From Blattamonas nauphoetae (taxonomy: Eukaryota > Preaxostyla > Oxymonadida), in the NCBI GenBank assembly GCA_033064195.1, contig JARBJD010000223.1, positions 1 to 64,000 of the forward strand: a stretch of 64,000 nucleotides of DNA. The letters run 5' to 3'. Position 1 is the stretch's first letter; the number at the start of each line of letters is the position of its first letter. Under the pieces are notes generated by a model. That model made no database searches, had not been told where the DNA came from, and saw only the letters and a program-made list of their open reading frames with translations. A program made the position numbers and the translations under genes. Shown here one piece after another: positions 1 to 10,519 of this stretch.

Positions 1-1290
1 ACAACAGACCGGTCAAAGAGGACATACCAGCAATGAATCCAAACACCAGACAAGCTGAAAACAGATGATCATATACAGCATTTAATCGCTAATTCGGAAG
101 GAGAATCAAAGCTTCACACTCTACTCCCTCAAGAATGGATCAATATACGATCTACCATCCAGTTTCGAGACATCAGCTATGGAGATATGCACAACAAAGA
201 TCACAAACAACCTTATGCAATAAATGAAGAAAGCTGTTGGTGACTTCATGACAAATGAATTGGGAATAACTCGCACAGTCGAGATAATCCAGCAGATACT
301 GGAAAAGAGTAATAGACAATATGGTGTTCAATCTCAATTCAATCGAAAGTAGCATCACAAATGGACAGATGGTTTGAAGAACATCTTCAGGATTCTCAGT
401 ACCAACGAAGGACATCAGAGAATGAAGAAAAGAAAGGATTTCAAGGAGCAGGTATCCACAGTTTCCCTAGAATTCATCAAATCAAGAAAATTTGTAAACA
501 TTCCTTGGTAGACATAATGCTACTATAGCATCAGAGATTACACTTGATAATGCAGCATATGCAAATGAACAGATGAAGATATCGGTCAATACTCAATCTC
601 CTCGAATATGCCAGCTTACTCTCAATATGTTCAGTACCAGAAAGAAATGTCTGATTAAAACATTAATATATATTTTTATTTTATAGAAAGTGATGCAACC
701 AATTTCAGTTGTCAATTTACGAAACACACAAGTTCTTCTTCAGTCCCAACATCAATCACCAACAATGTCATCATCGACAATAAAGGTTCGAATTCTGAAG
801 ATCTAAGCTCGAAGATCGTAATGAACAAAGCGCTAATGTCGAACTCGATAATGTTCCAGGTGTTTATGATCCACCACACTAGAGACATATCCATCAGCCC
901 CCCATTCAAAAGTCGTTCTATTCCACTTCGAGAATATATTTCTAATATTTCGGCATTCAAAGATCAGTTATTACTCGTCTACAAGAATGCATCTAGCTTG
1001 TGAAAAGAAACCATTGAATAACTTCATTGAACCATCGAAGAAACTGATCACGAACCAAAGTGATTTATGTGCACTTATTGCTACACTCACTGGATTAATG
1101 ATGTGGGTGATCGAACTGGATGATTTTGTCTGACAAGTGCCTATGTCTGAATAAACTCCCAGTGTTTAGAACCATTTTCAAGATCCTTGTTGGTGGAAAG
1201 GATATGAGCATTGCCTTTAATGAAGCTTTACAATACTATTCTCACTATGGCATTTCACCAAAGCGATTCCGAGATGTGCACTAATAATGA
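1..1290. other. Worn left part of the virus-like element, no intact gene
   Basis: No convincing complete coding region is seen on either strand. Short open pieces and one AT-rich promoter-like patch near 655-690 suggest remains of one or two further element genes. They are too worn for a name. Confidence 0.35.
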
Positions 1291-1292
1291 AT

Positions 1293-1315
1293 TGTATTTT
1301 TATTTCTTTACATAA
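1293..1315 (+). promoter_or_regulatory. AT-rich upstream motif of element gene 1
   Basis: A patch of the form TGTATTTTTATTT followed by ACATAA abuts the ATG of the first MAPG protein. The same T-run/TATTTTT/ATAA arrangement precedes other genes of this element, so it is probably their shared late-type promoter or initiator. Confidence 0.5.
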
Positions 1316-1624
1316 ATGGCACCAGGAAGTTTCAACAAACTCAAAAATATCGGAAAACAGTTCTTTCAATTCATCAAACCTCTAGCTCCAACATTGCTTC
1401 AAGTCGGTGGTGGATTACTCTCTCAAACGAACAGTAAATTCGGTCAAACAGCTGGAGGAATACTGAATGGATTAGGAGGAATGATGGACACTTATCAACA
1501 AAACAAAGCAATGAATCGTCAACAGAAACCACAGATGATCGAGTACGAACCTCCACGAAATGGTCGATTTTCAAATGATGATATGCCACTCTCCTCTAAT
1601 TCCAAAATTCAATTCAAAGGATAA
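1316..1624 (+). CDS. Small MAPG-start protein 1 of the virus-like element
   Basis: A protein of 102 residues beginning MAPG. A lysine-dotted amphipathic N-terminus is followed by a Gly/Leu-rich stretch (about residues 30-60) and a polar, Gln-rich C-terminus. A second MAPG protein lies directly downstream. Small proteins with an amphipathic, glycine-rich N-terminus next to capsid genes recall the membrane-active minor capsid proteins (pVI-like) of adenoviruses and Polintons. That role is inference; no catalytic motif is visible. The start is fixed by the abutting AT-rich motif. Confidence 0.5.
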   Translation: MAPGSFNKLKNIGKQFFQFIKPLAPTLLQVGGGLLSQTNSKFGQTAGGILNGLGGMMDTYQQNKAMNRQQKPQMIEYEPPRNGRFSNDDMPLSSNSKIQFKG

Positions 1625-1642
1625 ACATTCACTAGTATTCGA

Positions 1643-1661
1643 ATATTTTATTTTTATTAAA
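1643..1661 (+). promoter_or_regulatory. AT-rich upstream motif of element gene 2
   Basis: TATTTTATTTTTATTAAA ends at the ATG of the second MAPG protein and matches the patches before the neighbouring element genes. It decides the start at 1662 over an in-frame upstream codon. Confidence 0.5.
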
Positions 1662-1970
1662 ATGGCACCAGGTTGGTTATCAAAATTAGCAGCAGTTGGC
1701 AAAAATATACTCAGAGTTGGAGCTCCATTTCTGAATCTAATACCCTTTGTTGGACCATTGATTTCTAAGGTCGCACAGACAGGAGTTGAGATGATTCCAG
1801 ATGTGAAATCGGATCAGCAAATCCATGCAGAAAAGATGGCACAATACGAGCAAGCGATCAATGAAGGAAACACTGCAGTAGCGAACAAGCTCAGAGGAGA
1901 AATAATGAAATTAGAAGAAAAGCTGAAACCGAAAGCGAAGAAACCAAAAAGAAAAAGTAACTGTACATAA
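1662..1970 (+). CDS. Small MAPG-start protein 2 of the virus-like element
   Basis: A protein of 102 residues sharing the MAPG start and layout with its upstream neighbour. Residues 5-45 form a hydrophobic/amphipathic segment rich in Leu, Gly and Pro. Next comes a charged helical part, then a Lys/Arg-rich tail near the C-terminus that could bind DNA or act as a nuclear-import signal. The pair looks like an old duplication inside the element. A pVI-like minor capsid or membrane-lytic role is the best guess, made from shape and position only. Confidence 0.5.
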   Translation: MAPGWLSKLAAVGKNILRVGAPFLNLIPFVGPLISKVAQTGVEMIPDVKSDQQIHAEKMAQYEQAINEGNTAVANKLRGEIMKLEEKLKPKAKKPKRKSNCT

Positions 1971-1980
1971 AACATTATTT

Positions 1981-1998
1981 GATTTTTATTTTGAATAA
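1981..1998 (+). promoter_or_regulatory. AT-rich upstream motif of the capsid-like gene
   Basis: GATTTTTATTTTGAATAA directly precedes the ATG of the large capsid-like gene, in the same position as in the other genes of this element. Confidence 0.5.
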
Positions 1999-3876
1999 AT
2001 GAACTCGCATATAACACATCTGACAAACAAAAGAACTGGAGCATCATCATTGACTGGAAACACCACTGGATCAATCAAGTATACAAGAGATGATATTGGT
2101 CAAATACAACAGCAACTCATGTCCGAGCATCACATCAACTACCTTCTGAACGATGGAGCTCACAGTACTTCTATTCAGGAATTGAAACCATCAGAGAATT
2201 CACGATTCTATAAAGGACAGGAAATAATCATCCCACTGACTGGGAATCAAGACATTTGTCAAATCGATGATTCATTCATTACGTTCACCATGACAGCAAC
2301 ATTGAAAGTCAACAATTGGAAGACAACTGCTGGAAATATTGGATCGTATATGAATGAGAGAGTCTTCATCTTCGTTGGACTCAAACATTCGGCATCAATC
2401 TTTCGTGACCTTACTGTACTTCACAACAATCAGAGAATCATCAGCACAACAAACAATGATGTATCAATGGAGTCTCACATATACAACATGATAAAACCAA
2501 AGAGTCAATTAGAGAATCGAAAACATTGTCACACACCTTGGCAGAATGCATGGAATCATGATGAATCGGTTGCTGGTGTTTATATTCCTTTATCAGACTT
2601 CACAACAACATCTGGAACTGGTGTATTCAAAGACACTATCGATGTACCGATTCGTGTGTCAATTAACCTTGAAGATCTTCTCATTTTCTCAGGAATGACT
2701 GACTATCCTCGGTGTCTCTTCGGAGATCTGAAATTGAGTGTGCACATCAATGAAGATGCATCTGTTTGTTGTCCTGTTAATCCTGAACTGACTTTGAAAA
2801 TACACTCGAAATTGATCAGTGACTACACAACACAGTTACCACCCATCCGAAGTTCAATTGTCTATTGTCATTCTGATCGTCCAAACTTCATTCCTAGTCT
2901 CGTCGCCTCGTGCACAAAGAACTTCGTTCAAATCGGTCAATCATTTAAAATCAAATCAGTAAAACAAGATTGTGTATATACACATCCGACTGGTATTACA
3001 TCGGAACCTTGGTCTGAAGAACAATACATTTCTCTCAACATGGATTATCGCATTGATGACGTGTATTGCATGAGTTCTGGATACAAAATGAAAGAAATTG
3101 CGAAAGAGAATCTGAAGAAAATGTATCAGGATCGTCCTGGAACAATTCCAGCTGAAAAGATCTCATTCTATCCATTTCAGAAGACACCAACGGCAACAGG
3201 AATTGATTGTACTCAGCAAATGGTTCTCGTTAATGCCAAGGATATCATGCTTCTATTCCGTCACTACGATAATGAAGTCACATGTTTCCACAATCCAATG
3301 CAGAAGAATATCCAAGTGAATCTACTCAACAAATACTATCCAGAACAACCGACAACAACTATTGGAGCTCGTTTCTATCAGTTTGCATTGTCGACTCTCA
3401 ACCTTGATTCATACCTTACTGTTCCAGATGATTTGGAGCGATCACTTACAGATTCACTCGTTGAAGAGAAACTCACTGGTGATCAGAATTATCCCAATGA
3501 GACAATGACAAGAGTACGACCAATTCATGACAATTCTGATTTTCTTTTATGCTTCTCAACCCAGAGAAGTGGTTGCCCAACAAACTGTAATGATTCGATC
3601 AGTTCCAGAGGTCAGAATGTTCCAGTCACTTTGAGATCTCAGCCAATTTATCAAGGAGTGATTGACACGTACTATAATGTTCTTGATCCAAGTCAAAAAA
3701 TTCCTGAAAGAGATGGTATGATGACAACATTTACACATCCTCCAGCGCCTATTTTAGCAACAACTGCAACAACGTGGTGGGTATTGCGATACAGCAATGG
3801 TGAACCAAAAGTTGAGTACTATCAAAATCACACACTGACGGCGTTGCACAAGGAGCTTGGCATTTTACCACATTGA
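1999..3876 (+). CDS. Capsid-like structural protein of the virus-like element
   Basis: An open frame of 625 residues without signal peptide or membrane segment. It is related to the next gene: both have a QEI/DEI-x-x-PL strand near residue 75-80, a run of alternating beta-type residues, a GLK/GFK-S-x-S segment followed by I-R-D, an SHIYN/SFLYH-type segment, a KHC motif followed by W-x-N, and a GVY/GYY motif. Large beta-rich proteins with this order of short motifs are, from memory, jelly-roll major capsid proteins of Polinton-like elements. The position after the two MAPG proteins fits a virion gene cluster. No structure or database check was possible. Confidence 0.55.
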   Translation: MNSHITHLTNKRTGASSLTGNTTGSIKYTRDDIGQIQQQLMSEHHINYLLNDGAHSTSIQELKPSENSRFYKGQEIIIPLTGNQDICQIDDSFITFTMTATLKVNNWKTTAGNIGSYMNERVFIFVGLKHSASIFRDLTVLHNNQRIISTTNNDVSMESHIYNMIKPKSQLENRKHCHTPWQNAWNHDESVAGVYIPLSDFTTTSGTGVFKDTIDVPIRVSINLEDLLIFSGMTDYPRCLFGDLKLSVHINEDASVCCPVNPELTLKIHSKLISDYTTQLPPIRSSIVYCHSDRPNFIPSLVASCTKNFVQIGQSFKIKSVKQDCVYTHPTGITSEPWSEEQYISLNMDYRIDDVYCMSSGYKMKEIAKENLKKMYQDRPGTIPAEKISFYPFQKTPTATGIDCTQQMVLVNAKDIMLLFRHYDNEVTCFHNPMQKNIQVNLLNKYYPEQPTTTIGARFYQFALSTLNLDSYLTVPDDLERSLTDSLVEEKLTGDQNYPNETMTRVRPIHDNSDFLLCFSTQRSGCPTNCNDSISSRGQNVPVTLRSQPIYQGVIDTYYNVLDPSQKIPERDGMMTTFTHPPAPILATTATTWWVLRYSNGEPKVEYYQNHTLTALHKELGILPH

Positions 3877-3900
3877 AAAAGTACAAAAGAAAATATTGTA

Positions 3901-3925
3901 TATTGTATTTTTTATTTTTCTATAA
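3901..3925 (+). promoter_or_regulatory. AT-rich upstream motif of the second capsid-like gene
   Basis: TATTGTATTTTTTATTTTTC followed by TATAA ends at the ATG. It is one of the closest matches to the element-wide motif. Confidence 0.5.
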
Positions 3926-5605
3926 ATGAGAAGTTTCAGATCTAATCAATCAAAACCAACATCGACATTAATTGAGCAAATTGAAGTGCAATCATATCTT
4001 CCGAAACAATGGGATTCAGAGCCACACATTTATTCCATCCAAGAAGTGCATCCAACAAATCCTCCCATGCCATGCAGAATTGGAGACGAGATTGAAGTTC
4101 CATTGTGCTATGATGGTCATGATGTGACAGAGTTTGCGAAGAGTCATTTGCGTATCGATCTCACAGTTACCGTTCCATATTCGAAACCAACGAGTGCATC
4201 TGCGCAATATGTTGGAATGTATGGTATGTTCTACGGATTTAAATCATCATCAGATGCAATTCGAGACATGAGACTCGTCGACAGTCAAGGTAACATCATT
4301 GACAATACACTTCAGAACAATCACATCCACGAATCATTTCTATACCACACTTTCAAATCCCATGAAGAGAAAAATAACATGAAGCATTGCTACAGTCTTT
4401 GGGAAAATGTTCAGAGAATGGATCCAAGCGTATGTGGATACTATCATTGTCCAGTCGATGCTGCCTCTTCAAACATCACATTTACAATTCCATTGGTCAT
4501 TCCATTTGTGAATCTCCTACCATTAAGTACTTTCGATCAGTATCCAAATTCCATCTTTGGCAATCTCCGATTGAGATTTCATTTAACAACTGATTCACTT
4601 GTGTATTGTCCTATTCGAGTTTCCACAATCGTAAGGAAAACACTTGAAAACAGTATTGATCAAAATCCAAGTAAATCGATATCAACTCTGTCAACTCAAT
4701 CCCAAACAGAATTAATGTACGATGGAGACTTCGACACTGACTCAAGAGTTTACACAAATCGGGAATCCAGTTCAACGAATTCAATATTTTCAACCGGCAT
4801 CATCAGGTACTGTGAAATATATCGCTACATCGCCAACCACTTCCACTGTTCTTTCTTCATCAGTTGATAAAGTCACTTCGATTTGCTATGGATATCAAAT
4901 GACTGATGCAACAAAGCAATCTCTCTTCAACACATATTCAAAGACTCTTTATGTTCTGAAAGCAGAAAGAATTGACACACAATCATTTCAATCAAAAGCG
5001 AATGCTATGGGAGTGAGATCAAACATTAGTATCAAACTCAACAATCTGATGAATCTAATGTGCTTATTCCCTGAAAGACCAAATGAATGAACAGTCTTCA
5101 GAAATCCTCAATATGTTGGTCACTTTGAAATGCTTGGATCCAACTTTCCCAATTTCCCAATGTCAACTATATCACCAGAGTTCTATCAAATGATGATGGT
5201 GAATGGTGACTTCATTGGTTGTTCTGCCACGGAAGAGTTTGAGAATTCCATTTGTTCAACTCGAGTATTTCACGACAGAGGAACTGACTACAAGAGAACA
5301 AGACCAGTCACGGATGCGACTTCTTTCACATTCATGGTTCCAACAGATCGAAGTGAAATTGCTGGTGGTGAAGAAGGTATTTCGACAGCAGAATCAGTCA
5401 ATATTGTCTTCAGGGGAACACCAATCAATCAAGGTGAACTCGATCCATTTTCACATCAACTCCGGAAGGTCCTCCTCCACCAATTCTAGCACTACATCAA
5501 GCTACGTACTGGTTGTTCTGGATTGAGAATGGACAACCACGAGTGCGATATGTCATTGATCGTCGACTACAAGAAGCATATGAAGAAGTGAAGAGAGGGT
5601 ATTGA
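3926..5605 (+). pseudogene. Fossil second capsid-like gene of the virus-like element
   Basis: The region encodes a paralogue of the preceding capsid-like protein, with the same ordered motifs (D-E-I-x-x-PL, GFKSSS followed by I-R-D, KHC, GYY). The gene is broken, with about two breaks, and no longer reads as one protein. It keeps its AT-rich upstream motif and sits in the virion gene cluster, so it was probably the second capsid or penton-type component. Confidence 0.5.
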
Positions 5606-5617
5606 ATAGAACAACTA

Positions 5618-5635
5618 TGATATTTTATTTTGTAG
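5618..5635 (+). promoter_or_regulatory. AT-rich upstream motif of the 136-residue gene
   Basis: TGATATTTTATTTTGTAG lies nine bases before the ATG at 5645. The match is weaker than in front of the capsid-like genes but is in the same place. Confidence 0.4.
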
Positions 5636-5644
5636 AAAACAAGA

Positions 5645-6055
5645 ATGGTCAAACGATACTTCTCAATTCAGAATTCTCACACTGCTCAACTCCCTCCTGA
5701 TTTTACCAATTCCAGAAACCAAAAAAATGTTCACTTTCTCGACTGCAAACTTATCCATGTGAGAGATGAAATAAATGGAAACTCAACTGTCATCTCAAAA
5801 GACATTCCTCAGCACATTACAATCCATGGTGATTGGATCCAGACTGATGCATTCAATGACTCATTTGTTGCTTTCTGTAACGAACAGATTGCGAAGCGAA
5901 AGAAGTGGGAATTAAGTACTCGACAATCAATTGTGAAGATCTGGTTCAAAGACAGTTCTGGTGAATCAATAGAGATGGAAACAACCGAGACAATCAATGG
6001 AAAAATAACCAGAGAGTATTATGAATTTCTGGTTGATCTCATGTTGGAATACTAG
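5645..6055 (+). CDS. Unknown 136-residue protein of the virus-like element
   Basis: A compact protein, mixed in character, with no signal peptide or membrane segment. The C-terminal half alternates charged and hydrophobic residues as in beta strands. Its last 17 bases overlap tail-to-tail with the S74 gene on the other strand, which is usual for tightly packed viral genomes. No family was recognised. Being between the capsid-like genes and the fibre-like gene, it may be a virion component. Confidence 0.5.
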   Translation: MVKRYFSIQNSHTAQLPPDFTNSRNQKNVHFLDCKLIHVRDEINGNSTVISKDIPQHITIHGDWIQTDAFNDSFVAFCNEQIAKRKKWELSTRQSIVKIWFKDSSGESIEMETTETINGKITREYYEFLVDLMLEY

Positions 6056-6917
6056 TCAGTGTATTGTATTTTTGAATCAGTTCATTTATGAGTGTCTGTT
6101 GTTGTCCGACGATAGAGGATAATTCCTGAATGGCTTTCACACAAAAGCAAGAGAGTTCTGCATAATCAACTTGAAGACAATCTGGATTAGAATCATTCAC
6201 GACTTCAGGAAAGATTTCTTGGATCTGTTGTGCAATCACACCAATGTGTTTCTTCTCACTTTCCTTCTTCAGACATTCGCATTTCTCTTTGCAATTCTTC
6301 AAGTGTTCTTCATCTGTCTCATTCTCTATTTGTTTCGTCACTTTGTTGATCTTCGAGTCGAACGTGTTGAATTGGTAGCGAACAATTTCCACTTTATTCA
6401 GTTGCTCAAGAACATCTGGGTACGGCTCAATATTCCTTTTCACTCTTCTGTCTGACAGTTGAGAAAAACTTCCTGTTGTGGATATTGAAAACACTCCTGA
6501 ACCAGTGTCTTCATCGTAGTAATATAATACTGGTTTGTCACAGGGAGACCACATCACGATGCCATCACCATTGAACTGAATTCCTGAAGTTTCTGCAAGT
6601 GATTGTGATATTGAAATTCCAGAAGAAAATGTTGATGCCGGATATGTTCCTGGATACTTCGGAAGTGATCCCTCTGAGATGTTCCACTTTGCTCCATTCA
6701 CGTTGATCAATCCTCCAATTTCTGGTGTTGTAATCGATCCATTTGTGCTCACCACTTTTTGGATTGAAGATATCGCTGTCTTGTGTGCTTCTGTTGTCTT
6801 CTGAAGTGAGTCAATCACTGCTGTATTCTCGTTGGTTGTCGAGAGATTATGATCAACCATTTTCTCAATCATTTGTGAATTGTATTTTTGTCGATTCATT
6901 TTGGTTTGCTCTTTCAT
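6039..6917 (-). CDS. Fibre-like protein with S74 intramolecular chaperone domain
   Basis: About 292 residues from the ATG at 6917. A short coiled-coil N-terminus is followed by a Gly/Ser/Thr-rich beta region. The last 130 residues match the Peptidase_S74 (endosialidase chaperone) family: an SDRRVKRNI box with the Ser and Lys expected for self-cleavage, a long charged insert, then HIGVIAQQIQEIFPEVV, a QVDYAEL box and a C-terminal helical stalk. In phages and some eukaryotic viruses this domain trimerises fibre or spike proteins and then cuts itself off. It is the clearest protein family in the element and supports a virion-forming ancestry. Confidence 0.8.
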   Translation of the reverse strand: MKEQTKMNRQKYNSQMIEKMVDHNLSTTNENTAVIDSLQKTTEAHKTAISSIQKVVSTNGSITTPEIGGLINVNGAKWNISEGSLPKYPGTYPASTFSSGISISQSLAETSGIQFNGDGIVMWSPCDKPVLYYYDEDTGSGVFSISTTGSFSQLSDRRVKRNIEPYPDVLEQLNKVEIVRYQFNTFDSKINKVTKQIENETDEEHLKNCKEKCECLKKESEKKHIGVIAQQIQEIFPEVVNDSNPDCLQVDYAELSCFCVKAIQELSSIVGQQQTLINELIQKYNTLTSIPT

Positions 6918-7077
6918 TGAAATTAAAATTTTTGATTCCCTCATGAACATACGTCACCGGCACATTATTTCTGACATACTCAGAGACTAGCGAACAGTTC
7001 TCTTCTTTCATTGATTCAATTAATGCTTGTTCTGAACATACTCGACGTCTTTCGTTGTACATCGCAGTTGGATTCAT
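6865..7077 (-). CDS. Short protein with one ENC-SEY repeat
   Basis: A protein of 70 residues carrying one unit of the repeat seen three times in the protein at 9926-10519: a helix ending in K-E-E-N-C-S-L-V-S-E-Y, then a V-T-Y-x-x-EG strand. It overlaps the 5' end of the S74 gene and has its own upstream AT-rich motif. The function is unknown. Confidence 0.45.
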   Translation of the reverse strand: MNPTAMYNERRRVCSEQALIESMKEENCSLVSEYVRNNVPVTYVHEGIKNFNFNERANQNESTKIQFTND

Positions 7078-7106
7078 TTAATACAAATTAAAAAATCCAA
7101 AAATAA
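7078..7106 (-). promoter_or_regulatory. AT-rich upstream motif, minus-strand gene
   Basis: On the minus strand, TTTATTTTTGGA, a T-run and TATTAA lead directly into the ATG at 7077. This shows that the element-wide motif works on both strands. Confidence 0.45.
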
Positions 7107-7449
7107 ATTTTCATTCGTGATTTGATCGTTGGTGATCTTTCGAGACTTCGATCCTCTCATCGATGGGTTCGATCAGTCTTGTTTGATCCGTGAAAGTACT
7201 TCAATGGGACTCGATCATCCCTTCTCATTCCTGACGTCTCTTTACTGTTTGATTTAGGTGTGTTATGCTTTCTACTTTCACATTTGTTCTCTCTTCTTTT
7301 TTGACATCTCATTCTCGTTCTCGATCCTTCACTTTTTTCTGTCTCTCTCGTTCAGGTACATCACATTGTTTTATGAACGGTGGTTTCATTCCCGACTTGT
7401 TTTGAACAGGTTTGCTCCATTTTTGAATTCATTCTTTCCTAAAACTTAC

Positions 7450-8780
7450 TTATGTACCAACGCCGATCAAACCGAAAGTGGACCTGAAGATCAGGTACAC
7501 AGATGCGTTTTATCGCTTAAAAGTATGTCTCTCGTGATTTACCAAACAGGTATTCTCTTCTTTTTTATTCATCTTTTCATAAAACATCTTCATGTACTCG
7601 ATCTGTGTGATCATCAAACTCAGGTACACTATTGCGTCTTATGACCAGAAAGTGCTGTTCACTGAATATTTGAAACAGGTTTGCTCTCTTTTTTGTATTA
7701 TCTCTTTATAAGACACAATGACGTACCAGAATTTTCACTTCACTTTTGACATTCTCTTTTCTGGTACAACACTTCACTTTATCCTCTCATTTTCACTTCA
7801 TTGTCAGTTTTTTTTCATTGTCTCTCACTTTTTTACAAAATTAAAATTTAAAATGACGTGAACAAAATTTTGATCCTCATCTTTGCTCAAAAAACTTCGT
7901 GATTCATCGATAAAATTGTATGCGTTGGTACACCACTTTGTTTTACTTTCATTCAACTTTCATTTCACCTTTTACACTTCACTACTCTTCGATTTGTGCT
8001 CTTCATTTTTTCTAAAACACAACGGTGTACCAACAAAACGCGATCTGAAGTGATCATCCAGATCAGGTACACCACTTCACCTTATCGTTTCATTTCACAA
8101 CTATTTGATTTCAATTCTCTTTTTTGATCAAAACAAAGTGGAACACAGAACTAAAAATGTTTGATCGTCAAGATAAAAACGAACTGTAAGATCTGGTACA
8201 TGAATGTGTTTTATCACTTCAAACCTTGTTTCACTTCACAATTTTGATCTCTTTATTGACATTTTTGCTCTAATCTTTCATAAAACAAAGTGGTGTACCA
8301 ACGAGACTCAATCTGAAATGATCGGTGAGGATCTGGTACATGAATGTGTTTTATCGTTTAGTTCTCACTTCAATCATTGTTTTTACTCTTGTTTTCTGAA
8401 ATTTTGATGAACACGTTCATAAGGTGAAGTGGTGTACCAACGAAGTGAGAAAAACAATGACTGGAGAGATCTGGTACGTCACTTCACCTTATCGTTGCTA
8501 ACATTGTTTCACTTCACAATTTTACTCTAATTAGAAACATTTTGGTCAAACTCGTTCATAAAGTGAAGTGGTGTACCAATGAAACGCGAACAACAAAGAT
8601 CGTTCAGATCTGGTACGAGATTTTGTTTTATCGTTTAGTTTTCACTTCACTCACTTGTTTTTTCTCTTTGTTTGTGAAATTTTGACGAACCCGTTCATAA
8701 GGTGAAGTGGTGTACCAACAAAACACAAAGAATCAAGATCGCTCCGATCTGGTACATGATTTTGTTTTATCGTCTCATTC
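7450..8780. repeat. Tandem array of about 137-bp units, each an imperfect inverted repeat
   Basis: About ten degenerate units run through here. In the best part (8287, 8422, 8563, 8701) successive GGTGTACC boxes lie 135-141 bp apart. Each unit pairs a left box AAGTGGTGTACCAACG with a right box GATCTGGTAC, which then runs into TTTTATCG. In several units the arms extend to AAGGTGAAGTGGTGTACC against GGTACGTCACTTCACCTT around a core of about 40 bp. There is no coding potential. The array separates the fibre-like gene from the next element gene. Confidence 0.75.
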
Positions 8781-8799
8781 TCACTTCATTTACATTTTA

Positions 8800-9920
8800 G
8801 TACTCTAGTTTTGTGAAATTTAGATGAAGATGTTCATCAAACTCAATACTTTCCCACCATTTTCACTATTTCCATTTCACCATTCACTATCATACTTGCC
8901 CACTTCATTTTAGCTTCATTCACCTTCATTTGGTCTAATTAAGAGAAAAAGTCGACGAAAAATGAAGTATTGTGATGTGCTCGTGAAGTGTGAATGACTG
9001 AAAAATGGGTTGTAAAATGAGGGGAATGAAGAGGAGAGTTGAATACCTGAAATGTGAAACGTGGAAAGTGAAATGAGAGATGAAAGGTGTTGAAGTTGTT
9101 TAAGCTTAGACAAACGGTATGATGGAAAAACACATAAAACCAACATTATGAAAAAACTAGTCGTCAAAAGTGTCGCGAAAATTCAGTACTCCCTCCTCGA
9201 AAGGTGAGAAAGAAGATGTGATGTGAGAAAATCGGGGCAAAAATCGATATGAGTGAAAAGTTGGTGAAAATGTGGTGCAAAAAAGGTGCGTTCAAAAAAA
9301 GACGACTATGAAGGTGAGGTGATCGGGAACCTAGGAAAAGCGTCGGAAGGACGCAAATGTGAAGATTTTGAAAAATCTAACGTAAAAACGAAAACTGACG
9401 AAAAAGTGGTGAAAGATGACGTGAAAAGTGAGGTTGAAAAGTGTCACCAAAAGGCGACTCCGAGCAAAATGAAGTGTAAAAACGCAAATAGGAGGCAAAA
9501 GTGATCCTAAAAGTGAAGTGCTGAAAGCGCATACATTTTTTTAAAATTCGGAGAAACTCGAAAATGGAATATGGGTTGATCTAGAAAAATCCCGATCCGG
9601 CCTTGATCTAACCAAAAATCCCAAAAGTGTTTTTTATCGCGAATTTCACCTTCTGAAATCGATTTTGTAATTTTAGAAGGTGTTTGAGGTGTATTTGAGC
9701 CATATAGCAGCAGTTTTAAGCAAGTTCTGAAAATCGACTTTTTGGTCACTTTTTCGACCACTGTTCGGTACGTAGCTCCACGAATTCTCAACCGATTTTC
9801 ATCAGGATTGTTTTGATCGACGACTCACATCGTCCTCGACATTTTAGATTTTTTTTCGATTTTTTTCGAAGTGGTTCTCAAGTTGGATTCACTTTGTTGT
9901 GGTCAAAAATAGATTTTCAG
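8800..9920. other. Gene-free stretch of the virus-like element
   Basis: A purine-rich, low-complexity stretch (many GAAAAGTG and GTGAAA runs between 8940 and 9500) is followed by AT-rich sequence. No coding region or clear repeat was recognised. Confidence 0.4.
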
Positions 9921-9925
9921 TGTTT

Positions 9926-10519
9926 TCATGACCTCTCGTGGTACTTTCTCAAGTGAGGACGGTCTCCAAAATACAACCAATTGTCCAAGCGAACGTAATA
10001 CTCATTCTTTGTTCGTAAATCGCGATATTTGAATGGCTCAAGTACCTTTGTGTATGTTCCAATGAGTTCGCAATTCTCTTTTTTCAATACATTTTCAACA
10101 AATGATTGAGTGTAATGTTTTCGTTGACAATTATGAGCTCGATATCCTTTCATCCATTTCGAGGGAATCACTTTCCATTCGATTCCTTCGTACCGGTATG
10201 TGACAAGTGAATCAGCATACTTGTATTCAGAAATGAGTTCACAATTTTCATTTTTCAATGATTCGAGAAACTTTTCTTTCGTGCAACAATTAGATGCTGA
10301 AAGATATCTCTGGCGATTCAGATGTGGTCTGTATCCTTTGACGAAATTATTGACATACGCTCGATAAATGTCATCTGGTTTATCTTCGTGCACGTATTCG
10401 AAAGTACTCGCCGTGAGATATGTTGTTCCTTGTCGATTGAGAGTTGGTGGTGATTTCAGAATCAATTTTTCTTTCTCCAAAATTTCCAGTAGTTGAGTTG
10501 GTGTCAAGACAGAGCTCAT
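9926..10519 (-). CDS. Repeat protein with three ENC-SEY / GYRPH units
   Basis: A protein of about 197 residues from the ATG at 10519. Three units of roughly 55-60 residues occur after an N-terminal helix. Each has a helix ending in a K-x-ENCELI-x-x-Y motif, a short strand with Y-R-Y-EG or a similar turn, and a W-x-x-GYR-x-H or GDRPH turn. The pattern is that of the small ribbon-like repeats in phage and giant-virus proteins (ELLSEY...G.....CP.C), except that the usual final Cys pairs are replaced by H-containing turns. That relation is from memory. It carries the same upstream motif as the other element genes. Confidence 0.55.
   Translation of the reverse strand: MSSVLTPTQLLEILEKEKLILKSPPTLNRQGTTYLTASTFEYVHEDKPDDIYRAYVNNFVKGYRPHLNRQRYLSASNCCTKEKFLESLKNENCELISEYKYADSLVTYRYEGIEWKVIPSKWMKGYRAHNCQRKHYTQSFVENVLKKENCELIGTYTKVLEPFKYRDLRTKNEYYVRLDNWLYFGDRPHLRKYHERS

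Noticed and set aside
7450-8780. CRISPR array
   Set aside because: The units are long, degenerate inverted repeats in eukaryotic DNA, without equal direct repeats or unique spacers.
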